Of a DNA stretch of 45,363 nucleotides, positions 16,087 to 24,576 are shown piece after piece. How positions within the stretch are numbered: position 1 is the stretch's first letter; every line of letters starts with the position of its first letter. The position numbers were made by a program, and so were the translations under genes. Source of the DNA: Hyphomicrobiales bacterium (lineage in GTDB: Bacteria > Pseudomonadota > Alphaproteobacteria > Rhizobiales > Aestuariivirgaceae); NCBI GenBank assembly GCA_026990765.1, contig JALXCV010000103.1, positions 1 to 45,363 of the forward strand, given 5' to 3'. Below the pieces are notes generated by a model. It was given only the letters and a program-made list of their open reading frames with translations, was not told the origin of the DNA and made no database searches.

Positions 16087-16898
16087 AAGTCCGGCAGGAT
16101 TTCTGAAAGCCTGCCGCCGGTTCTGATCGGTGAGATATTTATTGCCAGCCCGGTTTTGTTGTCGGTTTCCACGAACAGGCCGCACAAGGTTGCAGGGCCA
16201 CTTGCCGGGGTGAAGCGGCCAGAAGGGATTGAGGTGGTGAAGCGTTTTAGTGGTTCATCCTTTTCCATGCCGATCACTGAATCATAATCACCGGTCATGC
16301 CGGCATCGGTCTGATAGGCGGTGCCGGCTGGCAAAATCTGGTGATCAGCGGTTGGGACATGGGTGTGGGTGCCAACTACCATGCTGGCGCGCCCGTCAAC
16401 AAAATGGCCCATGGCATTTTTCTCTGATGTCACTTCTGCATGAAAATCAATCAGTACTGCATCACAGGCAATGCCAAGCGGGCAGACTTCCAGTTGCTTT
16501 TCAACCGATGCAAAAGGATCATCAAGCGGGTTCATCGAGATACGGCCCATGGCATTGATTACCAGCACATCGCGGCCCGACTGGGTGGGAAACAGACCGG
16601 CTCCCTTGCCCGGTGTGCCTTCTGGATAATTGGCAGGGCGCAGCATATTATCCACCCGGTCAATGAAGATCAGGGCTTCGCGCTGGTCAAACGCATGATT
16701 GCCCAGGGTAATGACATCAACTCCGGCATCACATAACTGGTTGTGAATTTTTTCGGTAATGCCAAAGCCGCCCGCCGCATTTTCGCCATTCAGCACCACC
16801 AGATCAGGTTCCAGTTCAGCTTTCAGGCGAGCCAGCTGGTCAATGATTATCTTGCGACCGGCCTTGCCTATCACATCGCCAATGAACATCAGCCGCAT
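16083..16898 (-). CDS. YmdB-family metallophosphoesterase
   Basis: 271 residues matching the TIGR00282 family (YmdB of Bacillus, a 2',3'-cyclic nucleotide phosphodiesterase). Metal-binding motifs: FIGDVIGKAGR at the N-terminus (Asp8), VVLNGENAAGGFGIT near residue 36, ITLGNHAFD near 64, IDFHAEVTSEK near 150 and GTHTHVPTAD near 175. AGGGA precedes the ATG. The start overlaps the 3' end of the cyclo-ligase gene, so the two are cotranscribed. Confidence 0.92.
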   Translation of the reverse strand: MRLMFIGDVIGKAGRKIIIDQLARLKAELEPDLVVLNGENAAGGFGITEKIHNQLCDAGVDVITLGNHAFDQREALIFIDRVDNMLRPANYPEGTPGKGAGLFPTQSGRDVLVINAMGRISMNPLDDPFASVEKQLEVCPLGIACDAVLIDFHAEVTSEKNAMGHFVDGRASMVVGTHTHVPTADHQILPAGTAYQTDAGMTGDYDSVIGMEKDEPLKRFTTSIPSGRFTPASGPATLCGLFVETDNKTGLAINISPIRTGGRLSEILPDF

Positions 16899-17473
16899 TT
16901 TATTGGTCCCTTTTCGGTCACTATCCAGTCAAGTGGTTGATCATGTCTGCCACGCGGGACCGATTGTACCTGCTGGTCGCTATAAGCAATACCAACCGTG
17001 ACAAGCGCCCCTGTGGCGGCAAGGCTGGCAATGGTTCTGTCATAAAAACCACCGCCATAGCCCAACCGATAGCCCATTGTGTCAAATGATAAAAGAGGCA
17101 CTAGCAGCACATCCGGTTTCACTATCTCTGCCGTGGCAACCGGTACGGGAATGCCAAATGCCCCGTTCTGCAACTGATCACCGGGCCGCCAGTTTCTGAA
17201 AATCAGCGCGCTGGCAGGCCTGACCACCACCGGCAGGCAGGTTTGCCAGCCATTTTCAGCCAGTTTCTGCATAAGGGGCAAAATGTTCAGTTCAGAGCGA
17301 TGCGCGATGTAACCCGAGACAGTTTTTGCAACCTGCTCAAGAAATGAAAGGCCATTATCAGCAATTGCTTGTGAGGCCATCTGACCATTGAGACTGTGGG
17401 CTTTTGATCTGATGATTTCAGCCTGTTTTCTTGCAAGCTGTTTTTGTCTGTCAGTGTCAGATTTTGCATTCAT
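16889..17473 (-). CDS. 5-formyltetrahydrofolate cyclo-ligase
   Basis: Converts 5-formyl-THF to 5,10-methenyl-THF using ATP. 194 residues; the C-terminal signature VPLLSFDTMGYRLGYGGGFY followed by DRTIA is diagnostic, and the N-terminal lysine/arginine-rich helix is typical. It lies immediately downstream of 6S RNA and zapA, the arrangement also found in E. coli (zapA-ssrS-ygfA), and shares one-carbon metabolism with fhs at 21106. Confidence 0.93.
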   Translation of the reverse strand: MNAKSDTDRQKQLARKQAEIIRSKAHSLNGQMASQAIADNGLSFLEQVAKTVSGYIAHRSELNILPLMQKLAENGWQTCLPVVVRPASALIFRNWRPGDQLQNGAFGIPVPVATAEIVKPDVLLVPLLSFDTMGYRLGYGGGFYDRTIASLAATGALVTVGIAYSDQQVQSVPRGRHDQPLDWIVTEKGPIKCG

Positions 17474-17507
17474 GGGCTTGACAAGATACCTGCTGTATAA
17501 ATGTGCA

Positions 17508-17658
17508 AAGCCGCCCGACCGTGGGTGAGTGTGATCCCGGATCCCTACGTAATGTAGGTGGGCGCCGTTTATATTAGACCACGGTCAGATACAGGGACAG
17601 CTCCCTTCGAGAAACACATAGGCTCCTGGGAAAAAACACCTCACAAACCGGGCAGCCT
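17508..17658 (-). ncRNA. ssrS: 6S RNA (SsrS)
   Basis: About 150 nt between zapA and 5-formyl-THF cyclo-ligase, the conserved 6S location. The minus strand shows a closing stem GCTGCCCG/CGGGCGGC (17649-17656 with 17510-17517), a largely paired rod, and alphaproteobacterial 6S-like segments such as GGGAGCTGTCCC and CGGCGCCCACCTACATT. 6S RNA mimics an open promoter and holds sigma-70 RNA polymerase in stationary phase. Exact ends are estimated from the closing stem. Confidence 0.85.
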
Positions 17659-17710
17659 GCAAGAGCAATTTAAGAGTTCATCGAACAAATTGAAAGTGGT
17701 GGATTAAACT

Positions 17711-18082
17711 TTATCCGGTATTTTTGAAATTTTGTATTTCACGGCTGATATTTTCAATTCGGCTGGCTGCTGCCTCAATCCGGTTGGAGACATCATTGTC
17801 AAGCTCTTTGCCCTGTTTGACCGCACCATTGCGCGATTCACGCAAGCCATTTACCTGATCTTCCAGCGCTTCCACCAGTTTCAGGGTTTCTGACAGGCGA
17901 TCAGCCACAATCAGGCCTGCCATCAACAACAATCTGATATCACCGACCTGACCAACCGCATTTTTAATCTTGGCGACTTCGGCATCCAGAACCTGGCCAA
18001 GCTCGCTCAAATGTTCCTCTTCACCATCATTGCACTGCATGGTGTAGGAATGACCATTAACTTGCAGAACTACCTGACCCAT
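17711..18082 (-). CDS. zapA: Cell division protein ZapA
   Basis: 123 residues. The N-terminal VVLQVNGHSYTMQCNDGEEE followed by HLSELG is the ZapA globular domain that binds FtsZ; the C-terminal half is a coiled coil (DIRLLLMAGLIVADRL, then a long helix). It bundles FtsZ filaments at the division ring. The upstream DUF4164 gene is 10 bases away, in the usual alphaproteobacterial pair. Confidence 0.92.
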   Translation of the reverse strand: MGQVVLQVNGHSYTMQCNDGEEEHLSELGQVLDAEVAKIKNAVGQVGDIRLLLMAGLIVADRLSETLKLVEALEDQVNGLRESRNGAVKQGKELDNDVSNRIEAAASRIENISREIQNFKNTG

Positions 18083-18092
18083 ATCGCCTCTT

Positions 18093-18365
18093 TTATTCTC
18101 CCAATACCCGGTTTATGCGTTCTGCGGCCAGATCAATCCGTTTGGCCGCCTGATGGTTGATCTTGAACAGTTCTTCGGCCCGGTTGCGAACCTCATCGAG
18201 TTCTGCAAGCAGTTGTTCGCGATCCTTGCGCAGTGCCACCACCTCACCGCGTGTACTGTCAAGACTGGAACTGATTTCGCCGACTTCGCTCATTGAAGTT
18301 TCAAGCCGTGAAATAGCAGCCTCAAAGCGGGCGAGGGCCTTTTTGATTTTGGTTTCTTCTGTCAT
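18093..18365 (-). CDS. DUF4164 coiled-coil protein
   Basis: 90 residues, almost entirely a heptad-patterned coiled coil (about 10-80), ending RIDLAAERINRVLGE. Matches the small DUF4164 family encoded just upstream of zapA in alphaproteobacteria. The function is unknown; a role in division next to ZapA is plausible from position only. AAGAG lies before the ATG. Confidence 0.85.
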   Translation of the reverse strand: MTEETKIKKALARFEAAISRLETSMSEVGEISSSLDSTRGEVVALRKDREQLLAELDEVRNRAEELFKINHQAAKRIDLAAERINRVLGE

Positions 18366-18442
18366 CTCTTAAAATCTGTCGAATCAGTTGAGATGATTTT
18401 GAACGCAAAATCTACATACGTCAAATTTTGACTTGAAACTTG

Positions 18443-20827
18443 TTAACCGGTAGCTGCAATTTTTTCATCATCGCTATGATTTGCATCCACTTTGCTCTTG
18501 AGTGCATCAATCACCTGCCGCAATTTTAACAACTCATCATCAAGATTGCTGCCGCCGGGCATTTCACTGTAATCAAGCGTTTCATCAGCTTTTTCAGCAC
18601 CAGTTGCAGCATCAATATCGCCAGCTTCATCATACTCGTGCACAATGCCGGTTTCAGGCTCCAATACCGAACCAAGGTCAACTTCCTGATCCATATCCAG
18701 ATGAAGATCAATATGTGCTTCAGAATTATCCGTTTCAGTTGTATCGACGGGAATATCTGCGACAAACAACTCATCATTGCTGAGTTCTGGCTGTTGCAAT
18801 TCTTCATCTGGATAATTTTCTTCGGCAACCGTTTCAATAACATCCTGGTGCTCTGACAGGTCAGGAATGAAGGCATCTACATATTCATCATCATTGTGAG
18901 ATTCAGCATCCAGCAAATCAGCTGATATTTCTGACATGGTATTTTCCGGTGCCAGTTCGCAGCTCATCAGCTCTTCATTTGGTCCGGTCAAATCTTCTGC
19001 AGGGTTGACCGGCTCACCCCATGGCGGGCCAATTTCAGCCAGCCCGTGCAGCTTGCCCTGGAAATAATCAACACCCCAATTGCGCAACAGACTGGCATCT
19101 TCCTCATTCTCAACCCATTCGGCAACAACCTCAATATTGAGCTTTTTGGCCAGTTCAACCAGTGTCTGCACAAAATACTGATTATCCGGGTTGTTCGACA
19201 GATTCTGGATGAATGATCCGTCTATCTTGACCTTGTCAACCTTGAGCAGTTTCAGATTCTGAAACGAGGTATAACCAACGCCAAAATCATCAATTGCCAC
19301 CTTGCAGCCCAATTCGTGCAGCGTATCAACAAATTTGACAGTCTGATCCATATCATTAAGGGCAGCAGTTTCAGTAATTTCAACCGTCATCCGTTCAGTA
19401 ACTTCGCGGTGCTCCTGCAACAGATCTGTCAATTGCCCGAACCAGCGCGGGTCAGTGGCGGTTATTCCCGAGACATTGACGGCAATATGGGCGTCTGGAT
19501 ATTGCAGCAGGGCAGATACAACCAGCCCCATGACCGACCTGTCAATCAGCCTGACCAGCCCCAGTTGTTCAGCAATCGGTATCAGATGAGCAGCAGCAAC
19601 GATTTCATCATCATCATTGGAGGCTTTCATCCGCAATAATGCCTCATGATAGACGATCTCGCCTGTCGTTGAATCTGCAATAGGCTGATAAGCCATGACA
19701 AACCGGTCTTCTTTCAGGCTGGATACAATTTCTGTCGCGCAAAGCGAATTTAATTTGCGCTCTGAAGAGGCTTGCTCATCCGGTTTGTAGATCACATGAC
19801 AGTCTGCTGGCTGCTGACTGGCAATTGCTGTTGCTTCTTCGGCTCTTGCCATAGCCTGTGTAGCATTTTTTGCATGTTCTGGAATAATGACCGCACCAAT
19901 TGACAACATGGCCCATACCGGACCATGGCTGGTATCAATCACGCTGTCGCGAACCACTGATAAGAACCGGTCAGAGGCAACTTCCAGCTCTTCAGTTGTG
20001 CATTCGTTCATGATCATGCCAAATCTTGAACCTGAGAACCGGCCAATAACATCGCCGCCGCGCACCACATTGCGCAAACGTCTGGCAACGGCTGTTACAA
20101 CCTCATCGGCAACATCAAACCCATAAGCATTATTCACCGAGCGCAGATTATTGATGGTTGCAATCAGAAAAGCGGCGGAATTACCATTGTTTTTAGTGGT
20201 TTCAATGGCCTCGCCAAGTGCTTCAGCCAGTCGACCGCGATTCATCAAACCGGTGAGCGGGTCGCAATTGCCAAGAAAACGCAAATGCTGGTCACGCTGA
20301 TGGCGGTCATCAATCTTGCGAACCATTCCGTAAACTTCAGCCGGGCGCCCGTCAGTGCCGGCAAACCATCGCCCATGATCTTCAATCCAGGTGGAGTAAT
20401 CATGATCACGGCCTCGCGGCTTGATCGAATATTCAATCGAAAATGGAACCCCGGCCCCGCGGTCAGAAGTTCTGGTGCGCATAACGGTTTCAAAGCGTGA
20501 GGTTACATTGTCAGGGTCCAGCAGTGCAGCATAATCGCGGCCACTATTAATGTTTTCCCGCAATACTTTATCAAACACACTGTCAAATTTTCCGATCCAG
20601 ACTATTTCGTCAGATTTTATGTCCCAGTGATAGGCAACGGCACTGATCGCATCAAGCGCCTTGCGCAGGGTTTCCTTGGAAAAATCATTATCATCAAAGG
20701 CGCCGTGCACCATATTGTCATCAATCTCAACTGAGTGAAGATTGTCATCAGGCTGAAACAGGCTGGAAGTATCAAAAGGTTCACTGACGTCGATCAGTAC
20801 GGTATTGGCTGAATCTGGATTATTCAC
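18443..20827 (-). CDS. PAS / degenerate GGDEF / EAL protein, predicted c-di-GMP phosphodiesterase or receptor
   Basis: 794 residues with GTG start and GGAG 9 bases upstream. A PAS-like domain (about 55-175) is followed by a GGDEF domain (about 185-345) whose signature is SGSRF at 265-269 instead of GGDEF, so cyclase activity is unlikely. The EAL domain (about 365-600) keeps YHEALLR (Glu395), NVSG, EITETA and IDDFGVGYTSF, and has VAEWVE where VAEGVE is usual. A highly acidic, low-complexity tail fills about 605-794. No membrane segment is seen, so it is cytosolic. It most likely degrades c-di-GMP. It is divergent from fhs. Confidence 0.9.
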   Translation of the reverse strand: MNNPDSANTVLIDVSEPFDTSSLFQPDDNLHSVEIDDNMVHGAFDDNDFSKETLRKALDAISAVAYHWDIKSDEIVWIGKFDSVFDKVLRENINSGRDYAALLDPDNVTSRFETVMRTRTSDRGAGVPFSIEYSIKPRGRDHDYSTWIEDHGRWFAGTDGRPAEVYGMVRKIDDRHQRDQHLRFLGNCDPLTGLMNRGRLAEALGEAIETTKNNGNSAAFLIATINNLRSVNNAYGFDVADEVVTAVARRLRNVVRGGDVIGRFSGSRFGMIMNECTTEELEVASDRFLSVVRDSVIDTSHGPVWAMLSIGAVIIPEHAKNATQAMARAEEATAIASQQPADCHVIYKPDEQASSERKLNSLCATEIVSSLKEDRFVMAYQPIADSTTGEIVYHEALLRMKASNDDDEIVAAAHLIPIAEQLGLVRLIDRSVMGLVVSALLQYPDAHIAVNVSGITATDPRWFGQLTDLLQEHREVTERMTVEITETAALNDMDQTVKFVDTLHELGCKVAIDDFGVGYTSFQNLKLLKVDKVKIDGSFIQNLSNNPDNQYFVQTLVELAKKLNIEVVAEWVENEEDASLLRNWGVDYFQGKLHGLAEIGPPWGEPVNPAEDLTGPNEELMSCELAPENTMSEISADLLDAESHNDDEYVDAFIPDLSEHQDVIETVAEENYPDEELQQPELSNDELFVADIPVDTTETDNSEAHIDLHLDMDQEVDLGSVLEPETGIVHEYDEAGDIDAATGAEKADETLDYSEMPGGSNLDDELLKLRQVIDALKSKVDANHSDDEKIAATG

Positions 20828-21105
20828 TTGGAGGAACTCCGCAACTAACTAACTGCCGGCGTCAACTGACCGGGATAAAACGCAACTAACATCTAAACCT
20901 GAAGCAAAAATGTAAATAAACGGGTAACAACTGGCGAAAAGCCTGATAATCAATGGCTGAAAAATCAGTTTACAGATTATTGCAGGCATCTTCTGGTCGT
21001 ATTGATCACAAATATGCCGTTGCAAATAAACCTGCTGGTATTTACTGGCACTAGGGTCCATACAGAATCTGAAATGACTCATGTCTTTAATATGGAGACC
21101 AGATA

Positions 21106-22785
21106 ATGACCAAGATCGGCAGTGATATTGAAATCGCCCGTAATGCCAAAACCCGACCAATCTCTGAAATTGCTGAAAAGGCGGGAATACCGACCGACCA
21201 GATCATCGCCTATGGTGATGACAAGGCCAAGGTGAAGCTGGATTATCTTGAAAGTCTGGCTGATCGCCCCGATGGCAAGCTGATTCTTGTAACTGCAATC
21301 TCGCCAACCCCGGCTGGTGAAGGCAAGACCACCACATCAGTTGGTTTGACCGATGGCATGAATGCCATTGGTAAAAAAACCATGGTTTGCCTGCGCGAGC
21401 CTTCGCTTGGACCGTGCTTTGGCATGAAGGGCGGGGCAGCTGGTGGTGGTTATGCCCAGGTTGTGCCGATGGAAGATATCAATCTGCACTTCACCGGTGA
21501 TTTTCATGCTATCGGTGCTGCTCACAATCTGTTGTCGGCCATGATCGACAATCATATTTACTGGGGCAATGAACTGGGTATTGATGAACGCCGGGTTTCA
21601 TGGCGCCGTGTGGTCGACATGAACGACCGGGCCTTGCGCGATATAGTATGTAACCTTGGCGGGGTGGCCAATGGTTTCCCGCGTCAGACCGGATATGACA
21701 TTACCGTTGCCTCTGAAATCATGGCAATTCTGTGCCTGTCAGATTCGATGCAGGATCTGGAAAGACGTCTCGGTCAGATAGTTGTCGCCCAGACCAGGAA
21801 GCGCGAACCGATCATGGCCCGCGATCTTCATGTATCAGGTGCCCAGACCGTATTGCTCAAAGATGCCATGATGCCCAATCTGGTGCAGACGCTGGAAAAC
21901 AACCCGGCCTTCATTCATGGCGGCCCGTTTGCCAATATCGCCCATGGCTGCAACTCGGTCATCTCGACCAGGGCAGCACTCAAGCTTGCCGATTATGTTG
22001 TGACAGAAGCAGGTTTCGGGGCCGATCTGGGGGCTGAGAAGTTCTTTAACATCAAATGCCGCAAGGCAGGTTTAAAACCTGATGCCACGGTACTTGTTGC
22101 CACCATCAAGGCACTTAAAATGAATGGTGGTCTGGCCAAGGATGAACTGGGATCAGAAAATGTTGAAGCTGTTTCCAATGGTCTGGAAAATCTTGGTCGT
22201 CATATCCAGAATATCAAGAAATTCGGCGTTCCGGTGCTGGTTGCCATCAACCACTATACCGGTGATACTGATGCCGAGGTGAAAGCCGTACAGGATTATT
22301 GCAGGAGCTGGGGTGTGGAAGCCTATGTTGCCCGCCACTGGGCTGAAGGCGGCAAGGGAACACTTGAACTGGCCGAAGCGGTCGCCAAGGTTGCTGATTC
22401 CGGTGCCAGCCAGTTTGCTCCGATCTATATTGATGAATGCCCGTTATGGGACAAAATTTCCACCATCGCCACCCAGATTTACCGGGCTGATGAGGTGGTT
22501 GCCGACAAGGCGGTGCGTGATGCGCTACGCAATTTTGAGGTTCAAGGATACGGGGATTTGCCAATATGTATGGCCAAGACCCAGTATTCTTTCTCAACCG
22601 ACCCCAATCTTAGAGGCGCCCCAACCAATCATGTTGTGCCAATTCGTGAGGTCAGGCTGTCAGCCGGGGCTGAATTTATTGTGGTGATCTGCGGCAACAT
22701 CATGACCATGCCCGGCCTGCCACGCCACCCGGCCGCCGAAGCAATCGGTATTGGCGATGATGGGCTGGTTGAAGGACTGTTCTAG
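21106..22785 (+). CDS. fhs: Formate-tetrahydrofolate ligase
   Basis: Joins formate to THF with ATP to give 10-formyl-THF. 559 residues, normal length. P-loop [11 protein letters not shown] at 67-77, [19 protein letters not shown] near 97-115, and [20 protein letters not shown] near 129-148 are invariant family segments; the C-terminus has the [15 protein letters not shown] segment. GGAG lies 8 bases before the ATG. With the formate dehydrogenase and the cyclo-ligase it indicates formate use both as an energy and a one-carbon source. Confidence 0.97.
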   Translation: MTKIGSDIEIARNAKTRPISEIAEKAGIPTDQIIAYGDDKAKVKLDYLESLADRPDGKLILVTAISPTPAGEGKTTTSVGLTDGMNAIGKKTMVCLREPSLGPCFGMKGGAAGGGYAQVVPMEDINLHFTGDFHAIGAAHNLLSAMIDNHIYWGNELGIDERRVSWRRVVDMNDRALRDIVCNLGGVANGFPRQTGYDITVASEIMAILCLSDSMQDLERRLGQIVVAQTRKREPIMARDLHVSGAQTVLLKDAMMPNLVQTLENNPAFIHGGPFANIAHGCNSVISTRAALKLADYVVTEAGFGADLGAEKFFNIKCRKAGLKPDATVLVATIKALKMNGGLAKDELGSENVEAVSNGLENLGRHIQNIKKFGVPVLVAINHYTGDTDAEVKAVQDYCRSWGVEAYVARHWAEGGKGTLELAEAVAKVADSGASQFAPIYIDECPLWDKISTIATQIYRADEVVADKAVRDALRNFEVQGYGDLPICMAKTQYSFSTDPNLRGAPTNHVVPIREVRLSAGAEFIVVICGNIMTMPGLPRHPAAEAIGIGDDGLVEGLF

Positions 22786-22794
22786 ACATCAAGG

Positions 22795-22818
22795 GCAGTG
22801 GGGTGCTTCCCCCTGCCA
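22795..22818. terminator. GC-rich hairpin between convergent fhs and dsrE-like genes
   Basis: GGCAG-T-GGGG, loop TGCTT, CCCC-CTGCC: a nine-pair stem with a single bulged T. It lies in the 38-base gap between two convergent stop codons. No T-run follows on either strand, so it is a candidate only. Confidence 0.45.
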
Positions 22819-22823
22819 TCAAT

Positions 22824-23441
22824 TCAGATAAACAGGGTAACATCAGATTTTTGCGCATTTGGCAGGAAGCTGGCGGCACCGCAATAGCTTGTCACTTCAT
22901 CAATAAAATCATTCTCTGAAAACCCGAATACATCGACAGTCATCTGACAGGCGTGCATTGAAACATCAGCGTCAAGGCTCAATTCCCGCAATTCATCAAT
23001 CGAGGCCACCCCCTTGTTTTTAAAAGTCTGGCGCATCAGAGAAGAAGCAAGATTTTCAAAGCCGGGAATAACACTTGATGCCGCATTGGGGATCGGCCAG
23101 TTGATATTCTGAAAACTTTCAGAACCAAACGGCATTTTCATCGGCATGGCCGGATTGCCGACCGGTGTCACCTTAAGGTCGCTCAAATCCTTTTTAAGCA
23201 GTAACAATCCGTAAAATGTAAAGAATATCGATACTTCCCAGCCAAGAGCCGCCGCGGTGGAAGCAAGGATGAATGGCGGATAGGCCCAGTCGAGCGTGCC
23301 CTTGGTGGCGATAATCGCCATGGACGGAGTTTTGTTCTCGGCCATTTCCTTCATCTTGAATTCAAATCGTTCATCAAACCATTTGTCAAATTCAGCTCTG
23401 GTCTTGTCGCTGTCGGTTTTGATTGCAGTCATCTTGTTCAT
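22824..23441 (-). CDS. DsrE/DsrF/DrsH-like family protein
   Basis: 205 residues from ATG 23441 (AAGGAG 6 bases upstream; an in-frame TTG at 23456 is less likely). The segment PSMAIIATKGTLDWAYPPFI followed by LASTAAALGWEVSIFFTFYG matches the DsrE-like peroxiredoxin family that accompanies TusA. Conserved cysteines are in MHACQMTVDVFGF and TSYCGAAS near the C-terminus. Such proteins trap or pass persulfide sulfur. Coupled to tusA upstream, with the start only 11 bases beyond its stop. Confidence 0.88.
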   Translation of the reverse strand: MNKMTAIKTDSDKTRAEFDKWFDERFEFKMKEMAENKTPSMAIIATKGTLDWAYPPFILASTAAALGWEVSIFFTFYGLLLLKKDLSDLKVTPVGNPAMPMKMPFGSESFQNINWPIPNAASSVIPGFENLASSLMRQTFKNKGVASIDELRELSLDADVSMHACQMTVDVFGFSENDFIDEVTSYCGAASFLPNAQKSDVTLFI

Positions 23442-23452
23442 TTGCTGCTCCT

Positions 23453-23692
23453 TCAAGCTTTCCTGATATGGAAAATATAATCATCACCAAGCTGGTCAGA
23501 TGACAGCAACCCGTGCCCTGTCTGGGTACAAAACGCCTCTATGTCATTGACCGAACCGGCATCGCTCGAGATCATTTTCAGCACATCACCAGTGCTTAAG
23601 GCTTTCAGCGCCGTTCTGGTTTTAAGAACCGGCAGGGGACAATTAAGCCCTCTGGCATCCAGTTCGGTTGTGTGATCAATTACAGCATCCAT
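23453..23692 (-). CDS. TusA-like sulfur carrier protein
   Basis: 79 residues from ATG 23692, with AAAGGAG 8 bases upstream. The signature ELDARGLNCPLPVLKTRTAL contains the CPxP motif with the sulfur-carrying Cys18. TusA proteins shuttle persulfide to tRNA thiolation, Moco maturation or sulfur oxidation. Paired with a DsrE-like gene and divergent from a TetR regulator, so the pair probably forms a small regulated sulfur-transfer unit. Confidence 0.92.
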   Translation of the reverse strand: MDAVIDHTTELDARGLNCPLPVLKTRTALKALSTGDVLKMISSDAGSVNDIEAFCTQTGHGLLSSDQLGDDYIFHIRKA

Positions 23693-23747
23693 TTGCGTTT
23701 CTCCTTTGTTGGCCATCACATGCGATATTCTTGTATGTGATTGCATT

Positions 23748-23776
23748 CTGATATTTGCATATCATATACATACCAA
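23748..23776 (-). promoter_or_regulatory. Candidate promoter of tusA-dsrE operon
   Basis: On the minus strand TTGGTA (23771-23776) and TATCAG (23748-23753) are separated by exactly 17 bases. The -35 element lies inside the TetR-type palindrome at 23769-23788, as expected for a repressed promoter. A weaker inverted repeat, TCACAT with ATGTGA, lies at 23716-23740 in the presumed leader. Confidence 0.45.
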
Positions 23777-23788
23777 CCGGTCGGTATG
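23769..23788. promoter_or_regulatory. Palindromic TetR-family operator
   Basis: CATACCAACCGGTCGGTATG is a 20-bp palindrome with 9 of 10 pairs complementary, centred on ACCGGT. It lies in the divergent gap between tusA and the TetR gene and overlaps the candidate tusA -35 box. The form resembles operators of many TetR-family repressors; binding by the adjacent regulator is inferred. Confidence 0.7.
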
Positions 23789-23874
23789 CAATAGGTAATT
23801 AAACCATCTATGCTGATAATTGCTGCTATAATGGATAAAAATGAATCACTTCAACGTGAAAGAAGCTCTTGAAA

Positions 23875-24477
23875 ATGGCGATAAAACGCAACTCTGACGC
23901 AACCCGCCGCCGCATTCTGGATGCAGCATTTGCCGGGATATACAAACATGGTTATCAGGCCACCTCCATAGATGCGATCCTGAAAACCACCGGCCTGACC
24001 AAGGGTGGCTTTTACCACCATTTCAAATCCAAAAAGGCATTGGGGCAGGCGGTAATTGACGAGGTGCTCTCAGGCACCTTCGAGCTTTTATGGGTGCGAA
24101 CACTTGAGCAATATCCTGACCCGATTGAAGGCATCAAGGCGGTATTGCGCCTTGTTCCGGCGACCATAGGCCAGAACTTTGCCGAACTTGGCTGCCCGCT
24201 CAATAATCTGTCACAGGAAATGTCGCCCATAGATGAAGATTTCCGCACCCGCCTTAACGCCATTTTCCATAAATGGATTGATACGGTCGCAGATGCGCTG
24301 AAGCGCGGTCAGCAAAATGGCTGCGTTCTTCCCGGCATCGACCCGCAAGGCGCTGCCATCTTCATCATAGCTGCCTATGAAGGCGCCATATCTATGACCA
24401 AAAATGAGCAGACCCCGGAAATTATGAACATCTGCGCCAGCCAGATCGAGCTATATCTGGAAGGTTTGCGGGTTTAG
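23875..24477 (+). CDS. TetR/AcrR family transcriptional regulator
   Basis: 200 residues. The N-terminal helix-turn-helix domain is clear: RRRILDAAFAGIYKHGYQAT followed by SIDAILKTTGLTKGGFYHHF (residues about 12-52). The C-terminal half has no recognised ligand signature; LRLVPATIGQNFAELGCPLN resembles TetR_C domains of the YcdC/AcuR-like group. ATG 23875 is preferred to a TTG two codons upstream. A perfect TATAAT (23827-23832) precedes the gene but the -35 is weak. It probably represses the divergent tusA-dsrE pair and itself. Confidence 0.92.
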   Translation: MAIKRNSDATRRRILDAAFAGIYKHGYQATSIDAILKTTGLTKGGFYHHFKSKKALGQAVIDEVLSGTFELLWVRTLEQYPDPIEGIKAVLRLVPATIGQNFAELGCPLNNLSQEMSPIDEDFRTRLNAIFHKWIDTVADALKRGQQNGCVLPGIDPQGAAIFIIAAYEGAISMTKNEQTPEIMNICASQIELYLEGLRV

Positions 24478-24576
24478 CTGCCATGCTTTGCTTCTAACAA
24501 GCAAAACGGGGCTGACTTTTCACAGGCTTTGCGCTAATCCATTATGCGAATCTGAAACATTATCGGGGTAAGGCAC

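Noticed and set aside
23716-23740. CRP/FNR site upstream of tusA
   Set aside because: The arms are TCACAT and ATGTGA, the reverse order of the CRP consensus (TGTGA-N6-TCACA), with one mismatch.
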